64,000 bases of DNA. Origin: Pseudomonas californiensis (GTDB lineage Bacteria; Pseudomonadota; Gammaproteobacteria; Pseudomonadales; Pseudomonadaceae). Under the pieces are notes generated by a model that searched no databases, had not been told where the DNA came from, and saw only the letters and a program-made list of their open reading frames with translations. Made by a program: the position numbers and the translations under genes. Each line of letters starts with the position of its first letter. The first letter of the stretch is position 1. Location of the stretch: positions 62,001 to 126,000 of the forward strand of contig NZ_JAGTPK010000008.1 in the NCBI RefSeq assembly GCF_021147775.1, written 5' to 3'. Below, one piece after another: positions 45,799 to 53,942 of the stretch.

Positions 45799-47325
45799 TC
45801 AAAGATCATGACCAGTCCTGGGCAAATGAAGGGTCACCCGCAGCCCGCCATCACGCAGGTTTTGCAGGCTGACCTCACCGCCGTGGCTGTGAGCGATGTT
45901 GCGTGCAATACCCAGCCCCAGGCCATAGCCTTGCTGCTGGCTGCCTGCCAAACGGAAATGCGGTTCGAACACGTGCTCCAGCCGCTGCTCGGGAACGCCA
46001 GGACCTTCGTCGTCCACGAACAGCACAAACGCCAACGGGCTGTCCTCGACGGTCAGGTGCGCCCGGTGACCGTACTTGAGCGCGTTGTCGATCAGGTTGC
46101 CGATGCAGCGCTTGAGCGCCAGCGGTTTGCCGGGATAGCTGGCCAAGGCTTCGCCCGTCAATGTCACACGCCCGTCGCCCTCGGCACGCAGATAAGGTTC
46201 GACGAGGCAATCGATCAACACGTTGAGGTCGACCTGCTCGATGTTTTCGTGGATATCCGTGTCCTTGACGCATTGCAGCGCGCCCTTGACCAACAGCTCC
46301 AGCTCGTCGAGGTCACGGCTGAATTTGCGTTGCAACATCTCGTCTTCCAGCAGTTCGACCCGCAATCGCAGGCGCGTGATAGGCGTGCGCAAATCGTGGG
46401 AAATAGCGCTGAACAGTTGTCCCCGTTCGGTGAGATAACGGCTGATCCGGTTGCGCATCGCGTTGAATGCCCGACTGACCTCCACCACCTCGCTGCCGCC
46501 ACCCTCGACCACCGGCTCGACGTCAGCGCCAAGGGACATGTCGCGTGCTGCCCGCGCCAGACGCTTGAGTGGCCGACTCTGCCAATGCACCAACAGGCCG
46601 ATGAACAACAGCAGAAAGGCGCTGGTCAGAGCGATGAACCAGACCTGCTGAACTGGCAACTCCTGTTCTTCAAGGGTTGTATAAGGCTCGGGCAGCAATG
46701 ACGCGATATAGAACCATTCGCCGGGTGCCATCTCGATCTGCGTGACCAGTACCGGTGGATTCACCGGCTCAAGAGTCAACGCGTAGTGCGCCCATGAGCG
46801 GGGTAGCTCATCCAGCTTTAGCCCACTGTTGAAGATCCGCAGGTCGTCAGGCCGTACAAACCACACGGCAATGTCCGGATCGTTGCCCAGGTGCTGACGC
46901 AGCACCTGACCGACCACATCCAGCACGGCCTGCTTGCGCGGTGTCGGCTGCATGAGCTGCATGTCGAGCGGGTGATCGTTGAGCGACACCACGAAACGCG
47001 TGCCGCCCATGCTGCGCAATTGATCCAGCACCAGCGGGCGATAGGCCAGCGGCAGGGAGCGGAAGTAACTGACGCTGGCGGCCATGGAATACGCTAGGCT
47101 GCGGGCACTGGTGACCAGCCCTTCCATCTGCGTGGCGCGCAACTGTGACAACCAGATTGCGCTGGACAACGTCTGGGCCAGCAAAACCGCCAACAGTGTC
47201 AGCAGCAGCATGCGCCCCAGCAGTGAACGCGGCAAAGGCAGGCTGCGTTTCCGGGAAGCGGTCTCCAGCGGCTTAATAGCCGTTGCTCGCTTGCGTATTG
47301 ACGTTGGCGGCCAGCAGGTAGCCAC
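45799..47325 (-). CDS. gtrS: Sensor histidine kinase of the glucose-responsive GtrS/GltR system
   Basis: A membrane kinase of up to 508 residues. Two helices (about 40-60 and 225-247) enclose a periplasmic sensor, followed by HAMP, the histidine box FSAISHDLRTPITRLRLR and an ATPase domain with IGNLIDNALKYG and GLGLGIARNIAHSHGG. In P. aeruginosa GtrS senses 2-ketogluconate/6-phosphogluconate and activates GltR. The start is uncertain: the ATG at 47325 overlaps gltR by 53 bp. A TTG just before LPRSLLGRM, or the ATG at 47211, are alternatives. Last gene of the edd-glk-gltR-gtrS string. Confidence 0.88.
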   Translation of the reverse strand: MATCWPPTSIRKRATAIKPLETASRKRSLPLPRSLLGRMLLLTLLAVLLAQTLSSAIWLSQLRATQMEGLVTSARSLAYSMAASVSYFRSLPLAYRPLVLDQLRSMGGTRFVVSLNDHPLDMQLMQPTPRKQAVLDVVGQVLRQHLGNDPDIAVWFVRPDDLRIFNSGLKLDELPRSWAHYALTLEPVNPPVLVTQIEMAPGEWFYIASLLPEPYTTLEEQELPVQQVWFIALTSAFLLLFIGLLVHWQSRPLKRLARAARDMSLGADVEPVVEGGGSEVVEVSRAFNAMRNRISRYLTERGQLFSAISHDLRTPITRLRLRVELLEDEMLQRKFSRDLDELELLVKGALQCVKDTDIHENIEQVDLNVLIDCLVEPYLRAEGDGRVTLTGEALASYPGKPLALKRCIGNLIDNALKYGHRAHLTVEDSPLAFVLFVDDEGPGVPEQRLEHVFEPHFRLAGSQQQGYGLGLGIARNIAHSHGGEVSLQNLRDGGLRVTLHLPRTGHDL

Positions 47326-48010
47326 TGCCGCGCACGGTACGAATCAGACGTGGCGACTTGCCGGTGTCGCGCAAGCGCTGGCGCAAACGACTGACTGCCA
47401 TGTCGACAATGCGCTCCAGCGGCATCAGCTCACGCCCACGAGTGGCATTGCCGATAGTGTCGCGGTCGAGGATCTGCTGCGGGTTATCGAGGAACAGTTT
47501 GAGCAAGGCAAAGTCGGCGCCGGACAGGATCACTTCCTCGCCGTCATTGTGAAACAGCCGGTGACTGACCATGTCCAGGCGCCATTCATCGAACAGCAGA
47601 ACATCGCCACCCGGCCGCTCCTGGCCGAACTGGGCACGTCGCAGCAGCGCCTTGATACGCGCCTGAAGTTCACGCGGGCTGAAGGGTTTGCCCAGATAAT
47701 CGTCAGCGCCCAGCTCAAGGCCGATTACCCGATCAGCTTCGTCGGAACTCGCCGTCAGCATGATGATGGGTACGTGGGGTTGGCGGGGATGTTGACGTAC
47801 CCAACGGCACAGACTGAACCCGTCTTCGTCGGGCAGCATGACGTCGAGAATCAGCAGATCGCTGGGCGCTTCGTTGAAGGCCTGGCGAAACCCGGCACCG
47901 TCGCCGACCGTACGCACCTGAAAACCGGCACGGGTCAGGTAAGTGTCCAACAGCTCCCGAATCTCTTGATCGTCGTCCACCAGCAGGATCGATTTACTGA
48001 CTGAACTCAA
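47273..48010 (-). CDS. gltR: Response regulator of glucose transport
   Basis: A 245-residue OmpR-family regulator. The receiver has VDDDQEIRELL, phosphoacceptor in LLILDVMLPDEDGF and lysine in GKPFSPRELQARI. The C-terminal winged helix contains VDMAVSRLRQRL and RGSGYLLA. GltR controls gts and oprB genes in Pseudomonas. Lies between glk and gtrS; a GC-rich hairpin lies in the 90 bp upstream. Confidence 0.92.
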   Translation of the reverse strand: MSSVSKSILLVDDDQEIRELLDTYLTRAGFQVRTVGDGAGFRQAFNEAPSDLLILDVMLPDEDGFSLCRWVRQHPRQPHVPIIMLTASSDEADRVIGLELGADDYLGKPFSPRELQARIKALLRRAQFGQERPGGDVLLFDEWRLDMVSHRLFHNDGEEVILSGADFALLKLFLDNPQQILDRDTIGNATRGRELMPLERIVDMAVSRLRQRLRDTGKSPRLIRTVRGSGYLLAANVNTQASNGY

Positions 48011-48051
48011 TTGAAGCGTCCTTGTTGGCTGTAGATCTTTGTTGTTATGTG

Positions 48052-48075
48052 GGGCAGCGCGCCTCCGCGCTGCCC
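48052..48075 (-). other. GC-rich hairpin between glk and gltR
   Basis: GGGCAGCGCG, loop CCTC, CGCGCTGCCC: a perfect 10-bp stem. No U-tract follows on the minus strand, so partial termination or message processing between the enzyme genes and the regulator genes is more likely than a full stop. Confidence 0.6.
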
Positions 48076-48100
48076 TGACTCCACATCGCTGACTGCAGCT

Positions 48101-49066
48101 CTAGATTTCTGAGCCAAATGCCTGTTGCAAGGCAACACCCGAGCCCATCAGGCCGGGGTATTCAGCGGTGACCAGCCAGACCGGCAGGCCTTTGAAATAA
48201 TCGCTCATCACGCCCTTCTCGGCGAGCGCACGCTTGAAGCCGCTGCTCATGAAGAAGTCGACGAAACGCGGCACCACACCACCGGCAATGTACACACCAC
48301 CCAGACCGCCCACGGCCAGCACCTGGTTGCCGGCCACCCGACCAAGAAACACGCAGAACTGCTCCAGCACCGCTGCTGCAACCGCATCGCCTTCGAGCGC
48401 AGCCGAAGTAATGGCGGCCGGAGATTTGAGGGTTGGCTCGATGCCATCCAGCGCGCAACTCACCTGATACAGCAACAACAGCCCGGCACCGCTGAGCACC
48501 ACTTCTGCACTGACATGCTTGTGCTCGGCCATCAGCCGCGTCCAGAGCAAGGCTTCGCGTGCTGTGCCAATCGGCAGATCGACATGACCGCCCTCGCCCG
48601 GCAACGCCATCCAGTGGCTGCCACTCTGCTTGATCAAGGTACCGACACCCAGGCCGGTCCCCGGCCCGACAATCACGCGTGGGCGATCAGACTTGCCGAT
48701 GCCGTGGCAGACTGTCAGGTATTCGTCATCCTTGAGCCGGGTCATGCCCAGTGCCATGGCGGTGAAATCGTTGATCAGCAGCAGATGATCGACTTTCAGC
48801 GTGGCACAGAATGCGGTCTTGCTCAGTTCCCAGTGGCTGTTGGTGAACTGGAAATGGTCGCCGTCGACCGGCCCTGCTACCGCCAGGCAGACGTAACCGA
48901 TGTCGCCGCGTTGCAGTTCGAGGTCTTGCATGTAGACCTCGATCGCTTTCTCCGGACCCGTGTAGTCGATTGTCGGGAATACCCGCACCGAATGCAGTGA
49001 ATCGTCTTCCCAGATGGCAAACCTTGCGTTGGTACCGCCGATGTCGCCGACCAGGGCCAATTTCAC
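48101..49066 (-). CDS. glk: Glucokinase
   Basis: Phosphorylates glucose with ATP. The 321-residue bacterial glucokinase begins with the ATP-phosphate motif [16 protein letters not shown] and has [13 protein letters not shown] with the catalytic aspartate, GPGTGLGVG and GEGGHVDLP. The start overlaps the edd stop (ATGA), showing translational coupling. Feeds glucose-6-phosphate to zwf. Confidence 0.95.
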   Translation of the reverse strand: MKLALVGDIGGTNARFAIWEDDSLHSVRVFPTIDYTGPEKAIEVYMQDLELQRGDIGYVCLAVAGPVDGDHFQFTNSHWELSKTAFCATLKVDHLLLINDFTAMALGMTRLKDDEYLTVCHGIGKSDRPRVIVGPGTGLGVGTLIKQSGSHWMALPGEGGHVDLPIGTAREALLWTRLMAEHKHVSAEVVLSGAGLLLLYQVSCALDGIEPTLKSPAAITSAALEGDAVAAAVLEQFCVFLGRVAGNQVLAVGGLGGVYIAGGVVPRFVDFFMSSGFKRALAEKGVMSDYFKGLPVWLVTAEYPGLMGSGVALQQAFGSEI

Positions 49067-50889
49067 TTGAGCTTCTCCAGACTAGAGGTAAAGGCGCTGG
49101 CGCCCTGCTCTGCGGAGCTGAAGGCCATGCGCATGAATCCAAACAGCTCCCGACCGCAGCCGACGCTATAGTCGATCTGGCAGATGGCAGGTTCTCTGGC
49201 GGCCAATTCTGACGGTTCGACCAGAACTTGCAACGTTCCTTTCACGCCATCAACGCGAATCACGTCACCATCCTGCACAAGAGCCAAAGGGCCACCATCA
49301 AAGGCTTCCGGGCAGACGTGAATGGCCGCCGGAATCTTGCCCGAAGCGCCGGACATTCGTCCATCGGTCACCAGTGCCACCTTGAAGCCACGGTCCTGAA
49401 GCACCCCAAGGAAAGGCGTCATTTTGTGCAGCTCCGGCATGCCGTTGGAGCGCGGCCCCTGGAAACGCATCACGGCTACAAAATCACACTCCAGTTCGCC
49501 CGCCTTGAACGCATCCGCCAGGGCCTGCTGATCCTGAAAGACCTTGGCAGGAGCTTCGACAATCTGATGCTCAAGTGCCACGGCAGATACCTTCATCACG
49601 CCTCGGCCCAAGTTGCCTTCCATGACCCGCAGACCGCCTTCCGGCGAGAACGGACGGGACACCGGGCGCAGGATGTTTTCATCCAGGCTGTTGAGCGGGC
49701 CTTCACGCCAGACCAGTTTGCCGTCCTCAAGGAAAGGCTCTCTGGTGTAGCGGCTCAAGCCGTAACCGGCCACGGTATTGACGTTCTCGTGCAGCAGACC
49801 CGCCGCCAACAGTTCACGGATCAGGAACGACATGCCACCTGCCGCCTGGAAGTGGTTGATATCTGCCTTGCCGTTTGGATAAACGTGGCTGAGGGTAGGC
49901 ACCACTTCCGAAAGGTCGGCCATGTCCTGCCAGGTCAGCTGGATGCCGGCGGCCTGAGCAATTGCCGGCATGTGCAAGGTGTGGTTGGTCGAACCACCGG
50001 TGGCGTGCAGCGCGACAATCGAGTTGACCAATGAGCGCTCGTCGACGATTTCGCCGATGGGCATGAAGCTGCCACTCTGCTTGGTCAGGCGCGTGACCTG
50101 ATGCGCGGCTTCGACGGTCAGTGCGTCGCGCAAGGGCGTGTACGGATTGACGAACGAAGCACCCGGCAAGTGCATACCCATCACTTCCATGAGCAACTGG
50201 TTAGTGTTGGCGGTGCCGTAGAAGGTGCAAGTGCCCGGGCCGTGATAGGACTTCATTTCCGAGTCCAGCAATTCCTCACGAGTGGCCTTGCCTTCGGCGT
50301 AGCGCTGGCGGACATCGGCTTTTTCCTTGTTGGATATGCCGGAAACCATCGGCCCACCCGGCACAAAGATGACTGGCAAGTGGCCGAAACGCAGCGCCCC
50401 CATCATCAGGCCCGGAACGATCTTGTCACATATGCCCAGCATCATCGCGGCATCAAACATGTTGTGCGACAACGCCACCGCTGTAGACATGGCGATTACT
50501 TCGCGGCTGGCAATGGCGAGCTCCATGCCGGGCTCACCCTGGGTCACGCCGTCGCACATTGCCGGCACGCCGCCGGCAAACTGGCCAACCGAACCAATGT
50601 CACGCAGTGCCTGTTTGATCTGGGTGGGGAAGTGTTCGTAAGGCTGATGCGCCGAGAGCATTTCGTTGTAGGAGGAGACGATGGCCACGTTGGCGGCGTT
50701 CATCATGCGCAGGCTTTGCTTGTCTTCCGGCCCGCAGGCGGCAACGCCGTGGGCGAAGTTGGCGCATTGCAGCTTTCCGCGCATCGGGCCATCGCTCGCT
50801 GCGCCGCGAATCAATTGGAGATAGCGCTGACGGGTGTCGCGACTGCGAGCGATCAGCCGCTCGGTTACCTCAAGAATGCGGGGATGCAT
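49063..50889 (-). CDS. edd: 6-phosphogluconate dehydratase
   Basis: Dehydrates 6-phosphogluconate to KDPG. The 608-residue IlvD/Edd-family iron-sulfur enzyme shows [37 protein letters not shown] and [18 protein letters not shown] segments near the cluster, [17 protein letters not shown], and [19 protein letters not shown]. Cysteines expected for the cluster are present. Divergent from gap, with a HexR-like box between the genes. Confidence 0.96.
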   Translation of the reverse strand: MHPRILEVTERLIARSRDTRQRYLQLIRGAASDGPMRGKLQCANFAHGVAACGPEDKQSLRMMNAANVAIVSSYNEMLSAHQPYEHFPTQIKQALRDIGSVGQFAGGVPAMCDGVTQGEPGMELAIASREVIAMSTAVALSHNMFDAAMMLGICDKIVPGLMMGALRFGHLPVIFVPGGPMVSGISNKEKADVRQRYAEGKATREELLDSEMKSYHGPGTCTFYGTANTNQLLMEVMGMHLPGASFVNPYTPLRDALTVEAAHQVTRLTKQSGSFMPIGEIVDERSLVNSIVALHATGGSTNHTLHMPAIAQAAGIQLTWQDMADLSEVVPTLSHVYPNGKADINHFQAAGGMSFLIRELLAAGLLHENVNTVAGYGLSRYTREPFLEDGKLVWREGPLNSLDENILRPVSRPFSPEGGLRVMEGNLGRGVMKVSAVALEHQIVEAPAKVFQDQQALADAFKAGELECDFVAVMRFQGPRSNGMPELHKMTPFLGVLQDRGFKVALVTDGRMSGASGKIPAAIHVCPEAFDGGPLALVQDGDVIRVDGVKGTLQVLVEPSELAAREPAICQIDYSVGCGRELFGFMRMAFSSAEQGASAFTSSLEKLK

Positions 50890-51010
50890 GTGATGAACTC
50901 CAGGCTAACGTCTATGGTCACCCGTAAAGACGGTTTCAGTGATCGAGCCCGGTTCGCAACGATGCGGAACCCTGATCTCGATCAGCTGGGAAGGCCTTTC
51001 AGGCTTGTAG

Positions 51011-51025
51011 TTGTAGATAAAACAA
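51011..51025. promoter_or_regulatory. Candidate HexR operator (edd/gap)
   Basis: TTGTAGATAAAACAA is an exact TTGT-N7-ACAA, the pattern reported for HexR in P. putida. It lies in the 220-bp divergent region between edd and gap. A weaker TTGT...ACAA-like dyad occurs closer to gap at 51073-51090. Confidence 0.65.
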
Positions 51026-51109
51026 AATATTGCCACTAAAAAGGCTTGTTTTCTATTTTTATGAGAATAATCTTGTAATTCCAACAACAAATTCAGGAAG
51101 GACGGCTGT

Positions 51110-52111
51110 ATGACTCTTCGTATCGCAATCAACGGTTTTGGCCGCATCGGCCGCAACGTCCTACGCGCACTGTATACCCAAGGTTACCGGCAGGACCTGC
51201 AGGTCGTCGCCATCAACGATCTGGGCGATAGCGAGATGAACGCACACCTGCTTCGTTTCGACACTGTACACGGCCCTTTCAGCGGTACCGTCGAGTGCGA
51301 CGCTGAAAGCCTGACCGTCAACGGTGACCGTATCGCCGTAAGCGCCATCCGCAACCCTGCCGATTTGCCGTGGAAGTCTCACAACATTGATGTGGTGTTC
51401 GAATGCACCGGGCTGTTCACCAGCCGCGACAAGGCCTCGGCACACCTGACTGCGGGCGCACGCAAGGTCATTATTTCAGCACCGGCCAGTGGTGCCGATG
51501 CCACCATCGTCTATGGCGTCAACCACGACACCCTGCGCCAGTCACACCAGATCATCTCCAGCGCTTCTTGCACCACCAACTGCCTGGCGCCGGTTGCTCA
51601 GGTTCTGCACCGTGAGCTGGGTATCGAAAACGGCCTGATGACCACCATCCACGCCTACACCAACGACCAGAATCTGATCGACGTTTATCACACCGATCCG
51701 TACCGTGCCCGCTCGGCTACCCAATCGATGATCCCGAGCAAGACCGGTGCTGCTGAAGCGGTAGGTCTGGTGCTGCCGGAACTGGCAGGCAAACTCACCG
51801 GCATGGCGGTTCGGGTTCCTGTGATCAACGTATCGCTGGTCGACCTGACTGTGACCCTCAAGCGCGAAACCACTGCCGAGGAAGTCAACGCGTTGATGAA
51901 AGAAGCGAGCCAGCACTCCAAGGTCCTGGGTTACAACACCCTGCCGCTGGTTTCCCACGACTTCAATCACAACCCGTTGTCGTCGATTTTCGACGCCAAC
52001 CACACCAAGGTGAGCGGCAAGCTGCTCAAGGTGCTGTCCTGGTACGACAACGAGTGGGCTTTCTCCAACCGCATGCTGGACAACTGCCTGGCGCTGCATA
52101 ACGCCCAGTAA
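51110..52111 (+). CDS. gap: Type I glyceraldehyde-3-phosphate dehydrogenase
   Basis: Oxidises glyceraldehyde-3-phosphate to 1,3-bisphosphoglycerate. The 333-residue protein has [15 protein letters not shown] for NAD binding, the active-site cysteine in [13 protein letters not shown], and the C-terminal [14 protein letters not shown]. Cotranscription is not possible with edd (divergent), but the HexR-like site suggests joint control. AGGAAGG precedes the ATG. This matches the glucose-induced Gap of the Pseudomonas glucose cluster; other Gap paralogues may exist elsewhere. Confidence 0.96.
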   Translation: MTLRIAINGFGRIGRNVLRALYTQGYRQDLQVVAINDLGDSEMNAHLLRFDTVHGPFSGTVECDAESLTVNGDRIAVSAIRNPADLPWKSHNIDVVFECTGLFTSRDKASAHLTAGARKVIISAPASGADATIVYGVNHDTLRQSHQIISSASCTTNCLAPVAQVLHRELGIENGLMTTIHAYTNDQNLIDVYHTDPYRARSATQSMIPSKTGAAEAVGLVLPELAGKLTGMAVRVPVINVSLVDLTVTLKRETTAEEVNALMKEASQHSKVLGYNTLPLVSHDFNHNPLSSIFDANHTKVSGKLLKVLSWYDNEWAFSNRMLDNCLALHNAQ

Positions 52112-52141
52112 GGCTCGCTACGGTAACGCTCTGCAACAACC

Positions 52142-52179
52142 TCTTCGCGGACCAGCGCTGCGCCGCTGGTCCGAGAAGA
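52142..52179 (+). terminator. Long hairpin downstream of gap
   Basis: A 15-16-bp stem with one mismatch (TCTTC-G-CGGACCAGCG ... CGCTGGTCCG-A-GAAGA, six-base loop) begins about 30 bp after the gap stop. There is no U-tract. Likely the end of the gap transcript. Confidence 0.6.
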
Positions 52180-52224
52180 AATTGCATCAAAACAGATACA
52201 ACTCAGCTCTTGACCGCAAAGACA

Positions 52225-52244
52225 GATGATAAGCATTATCATTC
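52225..52244 (+). promoter_or_regulatory. Fur box upstream of the ECF sigma gene
   Basis: GATGATAAGCATTATCATTC contains the dyad ATGATAA-N3-TTATCAT, close to the Fur consensus. It implies iron-repressed expression of the sigma factor. It also argues that the ATG at 52226, which falls inside it, is not the translation start. Confidence 0.75.
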
Positions 52245-52270
52245 GCTTGAATCATCGGTTGAGTCCCTCC

Positions 52271-52789
52271 GTGTCGCAGTCACATTTCAACGATATTTTC
52301 CTGGCCCAGCGCGATGTGCTGTTACGCACGTTGCAGCGCATGGTCGGCAACCGCAGCGCTGCGGAAGATCTGCTGCAGGAAACCTGGCTGCGGGTAAGCC
52401 GCGCTTTGACCGAACACCCTATCGATCATCTTGAACCTTTCGTTTTTCAGACCGCCCGCAATCTGGCGCTGGACCATCTGCGCGCGCGACGTATTCACGG
52501 CCGGACCATGATCGAGGATGTTTCATCGGCCCAGCTTGAAAGCGTCGTGGCTCAACTCAGCACCCCGGAAGACGCCACGCATGCCAACAGGCTGATCGAA
52601 GGTCTGAGCGACAGCCTGAAAACATTGAGCCCGCGGCAGCAGAAAATCTTCACTCTCAGCCGCCTGAATGGATGCAGTTATACGGAGATCGGCAGACAAC
52701 TGGATGTCTCGGCCAGCACGGTGCAAAAAGAATTGAAACTGATCATGGCGATCTGCGTGGGCGTCGTTTCAAGGCTTGACCCGCCCTGA
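52271..52789 (+). CDS. Iron-starvation ECF sigma factor (FecI/HasI/HxuI type)
   Basis: A 172-residue sigma-70 family protein. Region 2 spans about 10-75 (LLRTLQRMVGNRSAAEDLLQ, FVFQTARNLALDHLRARR), and region 4 lies near the C-terminus (LSPRQQKIFTLSRLNGCSY, GRQLDVSASTVQKELK). The GTG at 52271 is selected because the upstream ATG lies in the Fur box and because the resulting length matches FecI-like factors. With the FecR-like protein and the receptor next to it, it forms a cell-surface signalling system that would transcribe the receptor gene when the substrate is bound. Confidence 0.88.
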   Translation: MSQSHFNDIFLAQRDVLLRTLQRMVGNRSAAEDLLQETWLRVSRALTEHPIDHLEPFVFQTARNLALDHLRARRIHGRTMIEDVSSAQLESVVAQLSTPEDATHANRLIEGLSDSLKTLSPRQQKIFTLSRLNGCSYTEIGRQLDVSASTVQKELKLIMAICVGVVSRLDPP

Positions 52790-52856
52790 ACCCTGACGCA
52801 GGCTGCAAAGCCAGCAGAACCACATTGATACCGTTTCAGGATTGTTGAGGAACACC

Positions 52857-53822
52857 GTGGCCCCACGAACAGAACGCTCACAGCCACCTGCAGAAAAGGT
52901 GGTGAGCGACCGCGCAATGGATCAGGCGCTGACCTGGCTCATAGAACTGGAGGATGCTGACGATGCGCAGCACGCCCGGTTCCGCGAGTGGTTGAACGCC
53001 GACCCGGCGCACGAGTGCGCGTTCGAAAAGGCTCGGACCATCTGGAACTCTCAAGCGGTGCAGCAGGCTGCGGTGAGTGTCGAGCACTCGCAAAGGCCGT
53101 CGATGTGGCAACGCGCCCGTCCACACTGGAAACCCCTGGCCACTGCTGCCGTGCTGTTGGTGGGGCTGTTCAATTTCAGCAATCTGCCGCTGAAGTTGCA
53201 GGCGCAACACCTGACGGTCGTCGGCGAACGTCAGCGCCTGGAGTTGGCCGACGGCTCGAAAGTCCTGCTCAATACCGACTCGGCATTTTCCAGCACGATC
53301 ACCAGCACTCAACGATCTGCCCGCCTGCTGCAAGGCGAGGCGTACATCACTGTCCCGCCAAGGCCAGGTCTGCCGCTGGAAATCGAAGCAGGCCCCGTAC
53401 GCATGAGTACCAACAGCACCGAGTTCTCAGTGCGCTACCTGGACGGTGTTACTCAGGTTCAGGTCCAGCGTGGTGCGGTGGACGTGCGGGCTACCCGGGG
53501 CGATGCCAGCGTCAGCCTCGCTGCCGGGGAGCGTATTAGCGTAGGCCCGGGCGGTTTCGGCCACCGGGAAAAACTCGATCCGGTCCGGGATCTGGCCTGG
53601 GTGCAAGGCCGCCTGATTTTCGACAATTGCCCGCTGAGCGAGGTACTCGCCGAGGTGCGTCGTTATTATCCGGGCTGGATCATCAACACCAACCCACAGT
53701 TGGACCGTCTGGCAGTGACCGGCAATTACCGCCTGGACAACCCGCTGGATGTGGTGCGCTCACTGGCCCATATCACTTCGGCGAGCGTGCGCGAAATGCC
53801 GGCGCTGGTCATCCTCAACTGA
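52857..53822 (+). CDS. FecR-type anti-sigma regulator
   Basis: About 321 residues from GTG 52857 (AGGA six bases upstream). A cytoplasmic N-terminal sigma-binding region (ALTWLIELEDADDAQHARFREW, DPAHECAFEKARTIW) is followed by one membrane helix (about 84-104, ATAAVLLVGLFNFSNL) and a periplasmic FecR domain (GERQRLELADGSKVLLNTDS). The C-terminal STN-like domain interacts with the receptor. It relays receptor occupancy to the sigma factor encoded just upstream. Confidence 0.9.
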   Translation: MAPRTERSQPPAEKVVSDRAMDQALTWLIELEDADDAQHARFREWLNADPAHECAFEKARTIWNSQAVQQAAVSVEHSQRPSMWQRARPHWKPLATAAVLLVGLFNFSNLPLKLQAQHLTVVGERQRLELADGSKVLLNTDSAFSSTITSTQRSARLLQGEAYITVPPRPGLPLEIEAGPVRMSTNSTEFSVRYLDGVTQVQVQRGAVDVRATRGDASVSLAAGERISVGPGGFGHREKLDPVRDLAWVQGRLIFDNCPLSEVLAEVRRYYPGWIINTNPQLDRLAVTGNYRLDNPLDVVRSLAHITSASVREMPALVILN

Positions 53823-53874
53823 TCGAACTTTTTTTACGCGATAGCCACTGGTCGTTCGTCTAGTTATAGCCAAT

Positions 53875-53893
53875 GCAACTGATTCTCATTATT
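53875..53893 (+). promoter_or_regulatory. Possible second Fur box before the receptor gene
   Basis: Read on the minus strand, AATAATGAGAATCAGTTGC resembles the repeating GATAAT Fur model in its first two hexamers (5 of 6 each). It is weaker than the box at 52225. It lies 50 bp upstream of the receptor start. Confidence 0.4.
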
Positions 53894-53942
53894 GAGCAAC
53901 TGCAGAACACTATAACGAGCCACACATCAGGGAGCGCTACCG

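Noticed and set aside
52226..52270. ATG start for the ECF sigma factor at 52226
   Set aside because: It lies inside the Fur box, which should be in the promoter. Starting at GTG 52271 gives the normal FecI length.
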